Origin: Pasteuria penetrans
Lineage (GTDB): Bacteria > Bacillota > Bacilli > Thermoactinomycetales > Thermoactinomycetaceae
DNA length: 64,000 nt
NCBI RefSeq assembly: GCF_900538055.1
Contig: NZ_UZAC03000001.1
Coordinates: forward strand, 1-64,000
Direction of reading: 5' to 3'
The position numbers were made by a program, and so were the translations under genes. Positions 8,296-18,501 of the stretch are shown here, piece by piece. The notes below the pieces were generated by a model. The model was not told the origin of the DNA and made no database searches. It saw nothing but the letters and a program-made list of their open reading frames with translations. Within the stretch, counting starts at the first letter, position 1. Each line of letters starts with the position of its first letter.

Positions 8296-10093
8296 AGGGT
8301 GGCTAACGAAAGGGATATACATTTTTATTTAAATAAAGTTTATATAGTATTTTATTATATCATTCTATTTTTATTCATATTGATTGTTTCTTTATATATG
8401 CAATATGAATTTATATGTCAAGAATGTTGCTCTCTCCGGCCCCACAGTTGGCGTAAACGAATTGGGGGCCTTTTTCCCATGAAACTAAATAGTACTAATT
8501 TTCAGTTATGGAAAATGCAAAAAATCCCTCTTGAGGTATCTCCCCGAGCGGATCGCTGTGTCCATTATTGTAAAATATATGTAATATAATAAATTTTTAC
8601 TTATTACCCTATACATACGATTACTCTTTTGTTATAATTTGAAAAAATATATCTATGAAAATAAGGGAGTAGATATAGATGTCCTATCCCATAGACGATA
8701 TAAGTAATTTTCCAGATCTTCATGGGAAATTAGAAAGCAAAAAGAGAAGAGAACAGGTGAGGAAAAAGAAACCCAATCTTTCAGAACAGCCTTGGGAAGA
8801 TCATGAGGGCATAGGGGCAGAAGAAAAAAGCCGACTGCTTATGCTGCAGACATTAGCTACCACGGTCTACGGTTTCCCGAATGAGGAGAAGTCAAGCCGT
8901 ACCCGTGTGATCGATCACCATGTGTCGATATTGTGCTGTTTCGTTATGGCTATTTGGAATTTACAAAGTGAAAGGGAATTAATAAATATTATAAATGGAA
9001 ATAAAATGATAAGAGATATTATAGGGATTACGAAAGGGTTTAGTCGATCATTATATGATAAAAACATTAAAAAATGTATTGCAAGAAACGGAGAAACAAT
9101 AATTTTTAACCTATTAGAACTTCTTAGTGAAGAAGATCAGAAGGTTATATTGTCGGAAATAAAGGAAAAATATCTTTTCTTGGATCAAGTGATTGTGTCG
9201 ACAAGCAGACGGGCGAAAGATACGGCCACCCTTCGGAACTATAAGGGCTTTCACAGGGGAATAGGAGTAACCGTGGTGGCAACCATGGACGGCAGAATAC
9301 CGTTGGTATTGGCCATGGGCCCCGCAAATTTAGGCGAGGTTGAAGCGTCCTGTTTACTGATCCCCGAGATATCAACCTTAGGATGTAGGGGCCTAGTAGC
9401 AGACAGTGCTTACGACGTACATGATCTGTTCGAATTATGTAAACAACACGGTTTGAAATTACTGGCTGGATATAATAAGAGAAGAGCCAAAACACCGAAC
9501 TCCATCACCAGTCCACTGCGAAAGGAGAATTTTTATCGACTACAAACAAAGGGATGTAAGGAGTTAATGAAAAAACGTTCATCAGGAGAGCATTGTTTCA
9601 CAATACTAAAGCATACAATGGGGCTAGATAAACATAGACCAACGTCATATAATCAGGCATTCATGCTAATTGTCTCATATATGATGACTATATGTTTTGA
9701 TAGTATGATTCAGAAAAAGAATAACATAAACATAAGAAAGTCCCCGGGTAGACGTTTTTACCAGCAGATTTCCTGAAGGGGGCACCGATCTAATAATTTA
9801 AAATTTTCAAAAAACTATCAGAACATCCCGGTACGCACTATGATGGTAATATTTTACATAATAAGGAAGAAAAACCCTGGGATGAACTGGATAATTCCAA
9901 TGAGCAGCAATTTCCAATTACATTGACGGTTGTACCAAGAAGGTACCTTGATTTTAGATTGTTATGTTCATCTTAATAAACTATATGTATATTTTATTTC
10001 TATAAATATTATTACAAAATATCGATATCAATAAACATTTTTTTGGGTAGTAATACTTATAGACGTAAATAGGAGGGGGCTGTTCGCACCCCT
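8296..10093 (+). mobile_element. ISX: complete 1,798-bp insertion sequence
   Basis: The boundaries are fixed by the 7-bp direct repeat CATTTTG and by the interrupted IS1182 gene. The ends are weak inverted repeats: AGGGTGGCTAACG on the left, and AGGGGTGCGAACAG on the complement of the right. It carries one transposase gene (8679-9776) behind an AT-rich leader of about 380 bp. Other copies are 42654-44475 (rearranged, stop codon), 11955-12350 (fragment), and miniature derivatives near 14478-14757, 35440-35560 and 57630-57860. Confidence 0.85.
8679..9776 (+). CDS. ISX transposase, DDE type (IS4/IS5-like superfamily)
   Basis: The protein has 365 residues and no frameshift. The C-terminal half shows the DDE fold signatures GVTVVATMDGRIPLV, LVADSAYDVHDLF, and the C-terminal KRSSGEHCFTILKHTMGLDK region supplying the last acidic residue. 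The N-terminal half is basic and lysine-rich (KKRREQVRKKKP). The start at 8679 follows AAGGGAGT. This is the only intact copy of the gene in the window; the relative at 43043 has a TAG at the LAGY position. I cannot assign an exact IS family without comparison. Confidence 0.85.
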   Translation: MSYPIDDISNFPDLHGKLESKKRREQVRKKKPNLSEQPWEDHEGIGAEEKSRLLMLQTLATTVYGFPNEEKSSRTRVIDHHVSILCCFVMAIWNLQSERELINIINGNKMIRDIIGITKGFSRSLYDKNIKKCIARNGETIIFNLLELLSEEDQKVILSEIKEKYLFLDQVIVSTSRRAKDTATLRNYKGFHRGIGVTVVATMDGRIPLVLAMGPANLGEVEASCLLIPEISTLGCRGLVADSAYDVHDLFELCKQHGLKLLAGYNKRRAKTPNSITSPLRKENFYRLQTKGCKELMKKRSSGEHCFTILKHTMGLDKHRPTSYNQAFMLIVSYMMTICFDSMIQKKNNINIRKSPGRRFYQQIS

Positions 10094-10494
10094 CATTTTG
10101 TTTTCTCCTCGTATGCCAACAACCGTTTTCTGCCTTCGTATAATGTTCTCCTACCTATAAGGGGCTTTCCTTTTTTGCCCCCCAGAGCTTCAAAAAACCT
10201 TCCTTCCCGTGGAATACGTTCGATCAATTCCCTGTCTGTCCACCCAAAGGTTTCTTTAATGGACTCCAGGATTATGGTAAAAAGGATATCCTTGCAGGGT
10301 TGACCGATAGTATTATGATAATCGGCATATGTTTCCTTGTACCATGAAGCATGTTTCGCGTAATACTCGCAAAGGGTTGCAAGTTTAATTTCTTCCTTGG
10401 TGGAACACCAGCGCCACTTATCCGCGAAGCATTCAATCCATTCCTCTATCCCTTCCAAGTTCGACTGTTCTATGGTACAATACCCTGAGACCAT
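10094..10494 (-). pseudogene. IS1182-type transposase, N-terminal third (split gene)
   Basis: It starts at 10494 behind GGGAGG about 10 nt upstream. It encodes YYAKHASWYKETYADYHNT and RFFEALGGKKGKPLIG, then RTLYEGRKRLLAYEEKTK before the ISX insertion. The same blocks occur in the relative at 49197 (FEALGGTKGKPLMG, ERTLYESRNRL). The gene resumes at 8283. Removal of ISX and one CATTTTG copy would restore it. Confidence 0.85.
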
Positions 10495-10801
10495 CTGTTA
10501 TCAACCTCCCTTTATAGTGGGTATAAAGAGGATTGTATAGGAATAACAGATGGTCTTCAAGTTTCTTTGAGGGTATTTTTCAGGTAATACATATAAAGTT
10601 GTTTCGAATGTACGTAAGGAAGGTAGGGTCATATCCTATTTTGACTATATGTTCGGAATATTATTATAATATCGGTAACCTAACCATAATTAGGGAACCG
10701 AGCTTCTATAGATAGTATGATTTCATAAAAGTTTATGTAGTTATTTTTATGAATCCGCAAAAGCCCACTTTCCATTTTTATTCGAACCTCAGGAAACAAT
10801 T

Positions 10802-10930
10802 GTGAACCTTTTTAACGGCACCAGCACCAGTTCTGTTTTCATACCGACAACCCCTTATTCACTGATAGAGGGTGAGTTACCCATCCCCACTCCCGAGACT
10901 GAACCCTCAGGTCCGATATGCGGCCAAGAC
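10802..10930. repeat. Left part of the 508-bp inverted-repeat element, inverted
   Basis: It matches the first half of 432-939 in reverse (cgacaaccccttattc, gagactgaaccctc, ggtccgatatgcggccaag). It is cut off at about 10930 where IS3 end sequence begins. 10500-10801 before it is noncoding IS1182 leader and AT-rich sequence. Confidence 0.6.
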
Positions 10931-11632
10931 CCTTCAATTGCCCTCTGCTTGAATTCCAACGAAAATTTTCTCCGTGCTATTTCCGTGTTCACCCCTTACG
11001 GGGACCAGCTCCCATTGTACCCACCTGGACCTATTATACCAGGGGGCCTAATAGACATCTTGTTCGTTCGCGGAAACCCTTTTTGCACTATCCCTGGTTT
11101 TTTTCCAGAGATCCCCCTTCACCTCGTACTGCTTTACCCAACCCCGAACGGTTCTAGGGGCGAGTCCGTGTCTGCGAGCAATCTCAGACATGTTATCGCT
11201 ACGTAGAGCTTCCTCAACTATTTTCTTCTTTAGTTTCATATCATAGCGTTTTTTCTTCATTTCCCTCCCATTCTCTCCCTCCATCGACTAATTTCCAATT
11301 CTTTACTGCCCAGGAGTCTCTTTAAATCATCAATCTCCTTCTGCAGAGACCGGAGGGACGAAGAATCCATCGTACGATGACCTTTTGAGGAGGAGAATGA
11401 GCTGGCTAATACACCCTCCCTGTCCTCCTTTATCCAACGGTTAATCGTGCTAACAGCAAGATCGTGCTGTCTAGATACCTGGACAACATGTTGCCCACCC
11501 CTGACCTGTTCAATTGCCCTCTGCTTGAATTCCAACGAAAATTTTCTCCGTGCCATTTTCGTGTTCACCCCTTACGGGGACCAGCTCCTATTATACCCAC
11601 CTGGACCTATTATACCAGGGGGCCTAATAGGC
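10931..11632 (-). pseudogene. Partial IS3 copy with duplicated end
   Basis: 11056-11632 contains intact orfA (11568-11257, 103 residues, same helix-turn-helix as 3117-3428) and only the first 75 or so codons of orfB, ending ANEQDV. There the sequence jumps, at 11055, to a second copy of the same IS3 end (10931-11055). Two copies of the end in the same orientation flank a truncated body, as expected from unequal recombination or a one-ended event. Confidence 0.8.
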
Positions 11633-11639
11633 AATAGCC

Positions 11640-11870
11640 ACCTGGAAAACGATCAGGGGGTAAATTGCCGTAATGTTTCATAATATTAATATAGTGTTTA
11701 ATACACATAAAATAAAATAAAAATTCATTCAATAATTTTGGATACATAATAGAAAAAAGCACATACTTTTTTTCTATTTATTTTATAAATTAATAGAGAC
11801 AAATGCTCTTCGGCATGGGCTCGTGTACAATAAACTGAATAAACAAACTAATTATGGGGAAGAGTGGGCC
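11640..11870. other. Noncoding AT-rich region
   Basis: No gene, terminator or repeat that I can support. Confidence 0.4.
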
Positions 11871-11951
11871 CCATCTAATTCATCCTTGCAATCCAGAATT
11901 AGGAAAAAACCGCCCAAGGATATTCCGGGTCCGAAGTTTGGCCAAGAGCCT
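11871..11951. repeat. Right end of the 508-bp inverted-repeat family
   Basis: It matches 860-939, including the GGTCCGAAGTTTGGCCAAGAG end. It is fused directly to an internal ISX fragment at about 11952. Confidence 0.6.
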
Positions 11952-12349
11952 AAAAAAACCGACTGCTTATGCTGCAGACATTAGCTACCACGGTCTACGG
12001 TCTCCCGAATGAGGAGAAGTCAAGCCGTACCCGTGTGATCGATCACCGTATGTCGATATTGTGCTGTTTCGTTATGGCTATTTGGAATTTACAAAGTGAA
12101 AGAGAATTAATAAATGTTATAAATGGAAATAAAATGATAAGATATATTATAGGGATTACGAAAGGGTTTAGTCGATCATTATATGATAAAAACATTAAAA
12201 AATGTATTGCAAAAAACGGAGAAACAATAATTTGTAACCTATTAGAACTTCTTAGTGAAAAAGATCAGAAGGTTATATTGTCGGAAATAAAGGAAAAATA
12301 TCTTTTCTTGGATCAAGTGATTGTGTCGACAAGCAGACGGGCGAAAGAG
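11952..12349 (+). pseudogene. Internal fragment of an ISX transposase
   Basis: It encodes residues equivalent to about 55-185 of the ISX transposase (LLMLQTLATTVYGLPNEEK to LDQVIVSTSRRAKE) without either end. It then runs directly into a group II intron 3' fragment. Confidence 0.85.
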
Positions 12350-12530
12350 AAGCTCGGTAGCAGGCGAAAGGCTCGTAGGTGGATCCAGTATATACGAGGA
12401 AAGTACGGGGGACCTGTTCCGCCCACTGGCACGTATTAGAAGCAAAGATGGGGCAATAAGAGCCGCATAATGCGAGAGTATTACGTGTGGTTCTGTGAGA
12501 GGGTTGGCTGAGATGCCAGCCCTACTCGAC
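12350..12530 (+). ncRNA. Group II intron 3' fragment (maturase end, domains V-VI)
   Basis: It encodes KLGSRRKARRWIQYIRGKYG followed by a domain V hairpin (GAGCCGCATAATGCGAGAGTATTACGTGTGG) and domain VI ending CTACTCGAC. It is nearly identical to 4130-4308. No 5' part of the intron is present. Confidence 0.75.
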
Positions 12531-12638
12531 AGGAGTTACTATATAAAAAATGGGGATTGATCCTGCTCCGCACCCCCACAGGGAAGATGTTGAACTATTG
12601 GACCGTGGTGGACCAAAAACCGGGGGTTGAACCGCCCT

Positions 12639-14033
12639 CTACCCCTCTGGAAACCGCCACCCCTTTTGTTCCTCGCTGAGTCGATCCCGTAATTCCAAAA
12701 AATCCTCCTCGGTCAACCTCTTCACCGCACGCTTCGTAAGTGACTGCACATCGTAGGGGCCACCCCAATTACGTTTCCTCATAAAATCTATCCTATCATC
12801 TATTAGGATATTCCGTATCCCCTCGTAATTGTACATCTTCCGGAGCCTGCTGATCACGTCTAATTCCTCCATCCTCTCCGGGACGAGCGGCATCTCATTC
12901 AAATAAAATTCTTTTATATTATACAATTGCAAATCCGATAATCCCTCAAACTGGGAAAGTGACAGATTTCTCAATACAAAATTATTAAAGGAAATGTTTT
13001 CAATATAATCCAGATTGCGCCGAAGACGAAAATAAAGATTAGGTATCAGGGAAACATCATCAACCGCAATCCACCCAAGTTTCCCTTTCTCTACCAGATA
13101 TTCCAAAAGACTGGATACCACGATCATGTCATCGGATATGGGTTGGTACGACAACATCGAACTCGCCTCCTCAACCCCGAACCCCAACGCCTTGATTTGG
13201 GATTCCCCCAATTCCGCTATCCTAAATCCCAGTTCAGAGAGAGCGAATTCCCTCCCCATTCTCCCTATATCATCTCCCAACGCCCGTAGCTGGGGGATAG
13301 TATAATGCACCCATTGATCCGGGGGGGTGTTTCTCACATACCTTAGTGGTACCTTACGGTAATCCCCCGGTGTCATCTTTTGCAAGTGATCCTTGAAATA
13401 CCTGAGGAAGGATTGGGGTACCCACGGTGCCTGTTGCGCTAACTGATCTACAAGATCGGGCGATAACACTCCCCTCTCCTTAAGCTTGTCTCTAAGGACT
13501 TGATGAACGACATCCGGACCCTCCCTGTATCGATCAGGCGGAATCTTCTCCATCATATCCAACGCCCGCTCTATCAATGAATCCTGGTCCTGAACCCCCG
13601 AAGAAAGACCGGAGGAACTACTGGAATCTCCCCGTCGAAAGCTTGCAGAGGAGGTACCCTCCATGGGAGAAACACCATCCATGGGAGAAACACCATCCAT
13701 GGGGGAAACACCATCCATGGGAGAAACACCTTCTGTGGGGGATAGGGACTCTGTACCTCTATCCCAGGTATGATTACCGCTTACATCCGATCTTCCAGAA
13801 CCCCTTCCCTTGCCTCTCTTGGTACGAGACCTTGCTCCCCCAAGTTCACCATGTTCGGGGTCATCCCCCCTGTGTAACAACATATCCCTGGGTGGCAATG
13901 ACAAATCAGAAGATGAAGGATCCTGAACGCCAGACAAGGCTGTTTCCTCCCCAGAGGAAACCGTGAATTCATGGGAAAATCCCCATAACGCGGAAGTAAT
14001 AGAAAATACAACAGAGGCATACTTATTATTCAT
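12639..14033 (-). CDS. Secreted repeat protein, MDGVSP family (copy A)
   Basis: The protein has 464 residues, starting at an ATG 7-8 nt after GGGGGAA. The N-terminus looks like a secretion signal (MNNKYASVVFSITSALWGFS). A low-complexity, charged and serine-rich segment follows, then a tandem hexapeptide array of SPMDGV units (about residues 102-127). A long helical C-terminal part has W/L-rich segments such as PPDQWVHYTIPQLRALGDDIGRM. Copy B at 14807-16183 is clearly paralogous, with a different number and spelling of repeats. The function is unknown; a cell- or spore-surface role is only a guess. Confidence 0.75.
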   Translation of the reverse strand: MNNKYASVVFSITSALWGFSHEFTVSSGEETALSGVQDPSSSDLSLPPRDMLLHRGDDPEHGELGGARSRTKRGKGRGSGRSDVSGNHTWDRGTESLSPTEGVSPMDGVSPMDGVSPMDGVSPMEGTSSASFRRGDSSSSSGLSSGVQDQDSLIERALDMMEKIPPDRYREGPDVVHQVLRDKLKERGVLSPDLVDQLAQQAPWVPQSFLRYFKDHLQKMTPGDYRKVPLRYVRNTPPDQWVHYTIPQLRALGDDIGRMGREFALSELGFRIAELGESQIKALGFGVEEASSMLSYQPISDDMIVVSSLLEYLVEKGKLGWIAVDDVSLIPNLYFRLRRNLDYIENISFNNFVLRNLSLSQFEGLSDLQLYNIKEFYLNEMPLVPERMEELDVISRLRKMYNYEGIRNILIDDRIDFMRKRNWGGPYDVQSLTKRAVKRLTEEDFLELRDRLSEEQKGWRFPEG

Positions 14034-14477
14034 TTTTAAAACTTCCCCCTATACTCCAAAGTATAGTAACCACTGGACATAAATTGAGTTATATCTCACC
14101 TTACACTACAGGGTTCAAAAGCAGAAAATTGATAACGGCTGTGTCCGATCGTGTGCGCAGATTTTCCCGAGGGTCCCTAGTTGGGGATTTTGAGGGGGGG
14201 TTACTGCCCCTCCCCAAGACTCTTTCGGAATCTGAATTGCCAAAATATATTTATATATAAATATAAAGGATAAAATGAACCTAGGATGATCTCCTTCTCC
14301 CTCTTTATACCCATTATGAAAAAACATCATATTTTAACATTCCAAGGGTCTCGCCAAAAGAATCTAGGACAATTCCCACCAGGATCCCATGAAAAAAGTG
14401 GGGTCCGTAGAATGAATACCCCACCCATTCCGAAAAAATCACTTGAAGGGTAGAGACCCCTTCCTCCCCTACGAGAT
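14034..14477. other. Upstream region of copy A, noncoding
   Basis: The leader contains repeats shared with the leader of copy B (16184-16440), such as the 'accaaaatatatttatat' stretch. The two genes were therefore duplicated with their upstream regions. No separate gene is supported. Confidence 0.5.
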
Positions 14478-14757
14478 TGGTCTAACGACAAAGATACATT
14501 TTCTATTTAAATAAATTTTATACAGTATTTTATTAGTTATACTTTTATTCCTACTGCTCTTATCCCCATATACATGCAATAGGAATTTATGGGTCAGGAA
14601 TGCTGCCTTCTCAGGTCCCGTAGTGGGCGTAAGCGAGTGTGGAAGACTCTACCAGGGAAGTACCCCGGTTTGGGGATTGTTATGTTCGTATCCATAAACA
14701 GGGTTGGGGGTAGTGATACTTATAAACGTAAAGGGAAAGGGGTCTGTTGCACCCCCT
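14478..14757 (+). mobile_element. Miniature ISX derivative (about 280 bp)
   Basis: The left part matches the ISX left end (gtctaacgacaaagatac..., tatttaaataaa, then an 'aggaatgctgcc' stretch). The right part matches the ISX right end (gattgttatgttcgta, gtagtgatacttataaacg, ctgttgcaccccctc). The transposase gene is absent, and an internal deletion joins the ends near an ATAAAC motif. It sits between the two paralogous secreted-protein genes. Confidence 0.65.
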
Positions 14758-14806
14758 CTTATATATTATGTCAGATCACACTATATTCTATTTTATAAAA
14801 TATTTT

Positions 14807-16183
14807 CTACCCCCCTAAAATCCTCCATCCCTTTTGTTCCTCGCTGAGTCGATCCTGCAACTTCAAAAAATCCTCGTCAGTCAACCTCCTCACCGCGCGC
14901 CTCGTAAGTGATTCCACATCATGGGGATCTCTCCAATCATATCTCCTCATAAAATTTATCCTATCATCTACTAGGATATCCCGTATCCCCTCGGGACGGA
15001 CCGTCTTCCAGAGCCTTCCGAAATCATCCTCATCCGAAATTTGCGCAGACGCTAGTAGCTGATTCAGACGGGCACCCCTTATGCGACGCAACTGCGAATC
15101 CGACAACCCCTCGAACTGGGAAAGCGATAAAGATCTCAATACAGAATTAGCAGAGGAAATGAATTCATTATGATCTGTATCGTAAGAAAACCAAAAATAA
15201 CGCTCAGGTATGGATGAAACATCATCAACCGTAATCCACCCAAGCCTACCACCGGCGACTAAATGGTCCAAGAGACTTAGGTCCTCAAGGGCAAAACCGT
15301 GTCCGGGAACAAATGTCGCATTCGCCCCCACAACTCCAAATCCCAACGATCTGATTTGGGAATCCTCTAATTCTAATATCCTGGATCCTAGTCCAGCAAG
15401 AGCGGACTCTCCCCCCATTCTCCCTATATCATCCCCCAACGCCCGTAGCTGAGGAACAGTATAATGCACCCATTGATCTGGGGGTAGACTCTTCACATGC
15501 TCTAGGGGTACCCTACGGTAATCCTCCGGTCTCATCCTCTGCAGGTGGTCCTTGAAATGCTTGAAAAAAGACTGGGGTACCCAAGATGCCCGTCTCGCTA
15601 ACTGATCTACAAAATCGGGCCACAACACTCCTATCTCCTTAAGCTTGTCTATAAGAACTTGATGAACAACATCCGGACCCCTCCCATAATTACCGGGCGG
15701 AATCATCTCCATCACATCCAATGCCTTTTCTATCCATGAATCTTGACCTTGGACCCCCAACGAAGAACCGGAAAAACTACTGGAATCCCCCCGTCGGAGA
15801 GTTGCGGGAGAGGTACCCTCCGGGGGGGAAACACCGTCCATGGAGGAAACACCATCCATGGAGGAAACACCATCCATGGGGGAAACACCATCCATGAAGG
15901 AAACACCTTCTGTGGGCGATAGGGGGTCTCTAGTGCGATTACTGCTTGAATCCGATCTTCCAGAACTCCCTCTATTGCCCCTCCTGATACGAGATCTCGC
16001 CCCCCCAGGTTCACCATGTTCGGGGTCGTCCTCCCTGTGCAATGCCGTATCCCTGTGTAGCAACAACAAATCCCGGATATCAGACAAAGCTGGTTCCCCC
16101 GAAGGGAAAGCTGTAGACCCATAGGGAAATCCCAATAACACGGGGAAAATAGAAAATGTAGCAAAAGCATACTTGTTACCCAT
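14807..16183 (-). CDS. Secreted repeat protein, MDGVSP family (copy B)
   Basis: The open frame extends to 16423, but the start is set at 16183 (MGNKYAFATFSIFPVLLGF) because GGGAGAAGG lies about 8 nt upstream and the N-terminus then matches copy A. It has about 458 residues: signal-like N-terminus, acidic/serine-rich linker, an array of SxMDGV units (SFMDGV, SPMDGV, SSMDGV twice, SPPEGT), then the shared helical C-terminal region (PPDQWVHYTVPQLRALGDDIGRM, LSLSQFEGLSDSQL). The two copies differ most in the repeat array and the middle. The function is unknown. Confidence 0.75.
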   Translation of the reverse strand: MGNKYAFATFSIFPVLLGFPYGSTAFPSGEPALSDIRDLLLLHRDTALHREDDPEHGEPGGARSRIRRGNRGSSGRSDSSSNRTRDPLSPTEGVSFMDGVSPMDGVSSMDGVSSMDGVSPPEGTSPATLRRGDSSSFSGSSLGVQGQDSWIEKALDVMEMIPPGNYGRGPDVVHQVLIDKLKEIGVLWPDFVDQLARRASWVPQSFFKHFKDHLQRMRPEDYRRVPLEHVKSLPPDQWVHYTVPQLRALGDDIGRMGGESALAGLGSRILELEDSQIRSLGFGVVGANATFVPGHGFALEDLSLLDHLVAGGRLGWITVDDVSSIPERYFWFSYDTDHNEFISSANSVLRSLSLSQFEGLSDSQLRRIRGARLNQLLASAQISDEDDFGRLWKTVRPEGIRDILVDDRINFMRRYDWRDPHDVESLTRRAVRRLTDEDFLKLQDRLSEEQKGWRILGG

Positions 16184-16689
16184 TTCTAAACCTTCTCCCT
16201 GTGAATCGAAATATAGTAAGAACTGAATATAAATTAGGTTATATCCGCAGTGCACCTGCCTTGTAGGGCTCAAAAGCAGAGAATTTACAACGGTTTCACC
16301 CGAAATCACACGCGTAGGTCCCCCGAAGAATCCCCCCGAGGATTTTTTTGAAAGGTTTACCGCACCAAAAAAGGGCCCTTCCGGAACCTGAAGTACCAAA
16401 ATATATTTATATTTTATAAACATATAAAGATAAAATAAAAAACGAATTCTATCCTTTTCTCTCTTTATACATAACTTTTACCCCTGTATGTACCCCTCAA
16501 TACACCCTCAAACAACGGTATCAGAGAAAGTAACGACGGACTACCAACTTGTTGACTTCAATCATAAAAAATATAGGGAACAAATGGTATTGCTACCCAA
16601 TGAACCAACGTACACACTCTACCCTATCTAATCCCACTTGTAAATAAAAATTTAGAAAAAAAATATCCTTTCTCAACATATACCATTCT
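16184..16689. other. Leader of copy B and AT-rich noncoding sequence
   Basis: 16184-16440 resembles the leader of copy A. 16441-16689 contains no gene that I can support. Confidence 0.4.
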
Positions 16690-17200
16690 TACGGAAGGGG
16701 GGATCATCAGCGGCATCGAGCGGTTCAAAAACCCCCTGTTTTGGATCCAACCACAATGGAACATTTCAACATCGTCCCTGTGAAGGTACGGAGCAAGATC
16801 CATCCTCATTTTTTGTATAGTACCCCCACATTGATAATTCATAACCCGTTTGTTCCCTTATGAGTCTTGTAACGATCCCTTTCCCCTTGCACCCCAATTC
16901 GTCAACCGGTACCATAATCTACCCGCTTTTATTCATAATTATACTTAAATTTATAATATATTTTTATTTTCCCCTTTCATGATCACCAATCTTCGTACTA
17001 TCCACTATGTCCAATTTTGTCTATATCATCATAGGTATCCATGGACTTACCCCCGCTGATTTCATGCCCTACACCCATTGGGTCCCGCAGTCCTCCGGGG
17101 GCAATCCGAACAAGGAATTGCCTACCGGAATGGTAAGCAAAATGCATTCCTAATCCATAAGCAACATCCCCAGGATAACCCCTTTCGGTATTACCATAAA
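16690..17200 (-). pseudogene. Decayed unidentified gene, second copy
   Basis: Minus-strand fragments such as FHCGWIQNRGFLNRS and AYGLGMHFAYHSGRQFLV are coherent but lie in different frames and are separated by stops. They correspond to the decayed stretch 1106-1480. The family is not recognised. Confidence 0.35.
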
Positions 17201-17334
17201 GGAAAAAAAACATCCAAGGGGAAAAAAGGGAAGGGCAAAGCTTTCCCTTGAATATCTCGGAGAACACCCCTAAGATCCGCTAAAGGGAGCAAACCCTTTG
17301 GAAACAAGTAGACCTCATATCCCATGGTGATCGT

Positions 17335-17590
17335 TTCCAAGAGAACAAGCCAGCCAACACGCCCCCCCTGTCCTCCCTTACCCATCTCTCAATCGTACGA
17401 ACAAGTTACCATCGCACTGTTCAGACACCTGGTCCCTATGTTTTCCCTTCTTGGCTTGTTCCACCGCCCTTTGTTTGAACCCAAACGGGAATTCTTTTCG
17501 AACCGTTTTCATGTTTACCCCCCACGGGAAACCTACTCCCACGATACCGATCGGGATCCATCATACTGGAAGGCCTATTCTAGTTCCCTA
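17335..17590 (-). pseudogene. Ancient decayed IS3 orfA and element end
   Basis: It follows the order of 3260-3490 base by base with many substitutions: a 'cctgtcctcc' block, a 'caccgccctttgtttgaa' block for ..FKQRA, then 'gtttaccccccacgg' and an end resembling the GGCCTAATAG terminus. It is much more diverged than the other IS3 copies, so it marks an older insertion. Confidence 0.6.
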
Positions 17591-18480
17591 TACCTGGAAC
17601 GGAATGGAGAAAAATCCGCGGGCGAGGATAAGGGAACTAAAATTATCTATTTCGGGGATTACACCATATTGGAGATGCAACCGAAACCCCTTAATTATAT
17701 CGAAAATAAATAAAATGAGTATATGTGTGCACGGTGCCCCCCTATTGTATCGTGGTAATCGACGTACCTCTATGTATAAGAGTACATATTCGATGAAGAA
17801 CAGGCCAAGGGAGACCTACCCCAATCCACATTGGAAGGAAAATAATACAACAAATACCAATGGCTTTTTCAGAGGAGGATAGGGACAAAAAGACAATTGC
17901 TATCCAATAACCTTACTATATTTATTAAATTTTATTATATATCCTAAAATGACATGTGGTTGGGACGATGACTATAGACACCACCATTGTATACACCAAC
18001 ACCATAAATTGATTTTTTATCACCGCACTGGCACCATAGACATAATTCACGAGTATGATTCATGAAAACGATTCCCAAAAGAAATCAAAAAATAAACCCT
18101 GTACAAAAAATAGAAATGAGAAGAATAGTGAATGCCCACGGGAAGGAAAATAAAGGTTAGACCCTACCCACTTCTTTTTTCCCAATGCTGAACATAAGAA
18201 TTGAACCGATTTCATTTAGTCTCCGAGTGATCCAAACCATGACACAAACGATCCCACCCCTATGATAATCACACCCACACCCTAACCGGAACAAGGAAAA
18301 ACCTACCCACCCACATGATTTCCTGAAAGACAAAGAACGGAGAAAAAAAACGACACATCATTTTTCTCTTTCCCACCCCCGAACCCCAAGGGTAAATAGC
18401 AAAGATCCACTAAAAACCCACAGACTAAGAGGATGTGTGCATAAGCAGACAAAATATTGTATACGATGGGGAGCAAAGGA
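17591..18480. other. Noncoding region, nothing firm
   Basis: I see only short frames without ribosome binding sites or recognisable motifs, and AT-rich sequence near 17920-17950. Confidence 0.4.
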
Positions 18481-18501
18481 AGAGCGAAAGGGGATCGTCT
18501 C

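Noticed and set aside
8293-8589. 98-residue plus-strand frame at the start of ISX
   Set aside because: It crosses the exact insertion junction and is the AT-rich left end of ISX; its hydrophobic look comes from base composition.
13577-13966. Plus-strand frame with HHPWEKHHPWGKH repeats
   Set aside because: It is the antisense of the MDGVSP repeat array in the real gene; no ribosome binding site.
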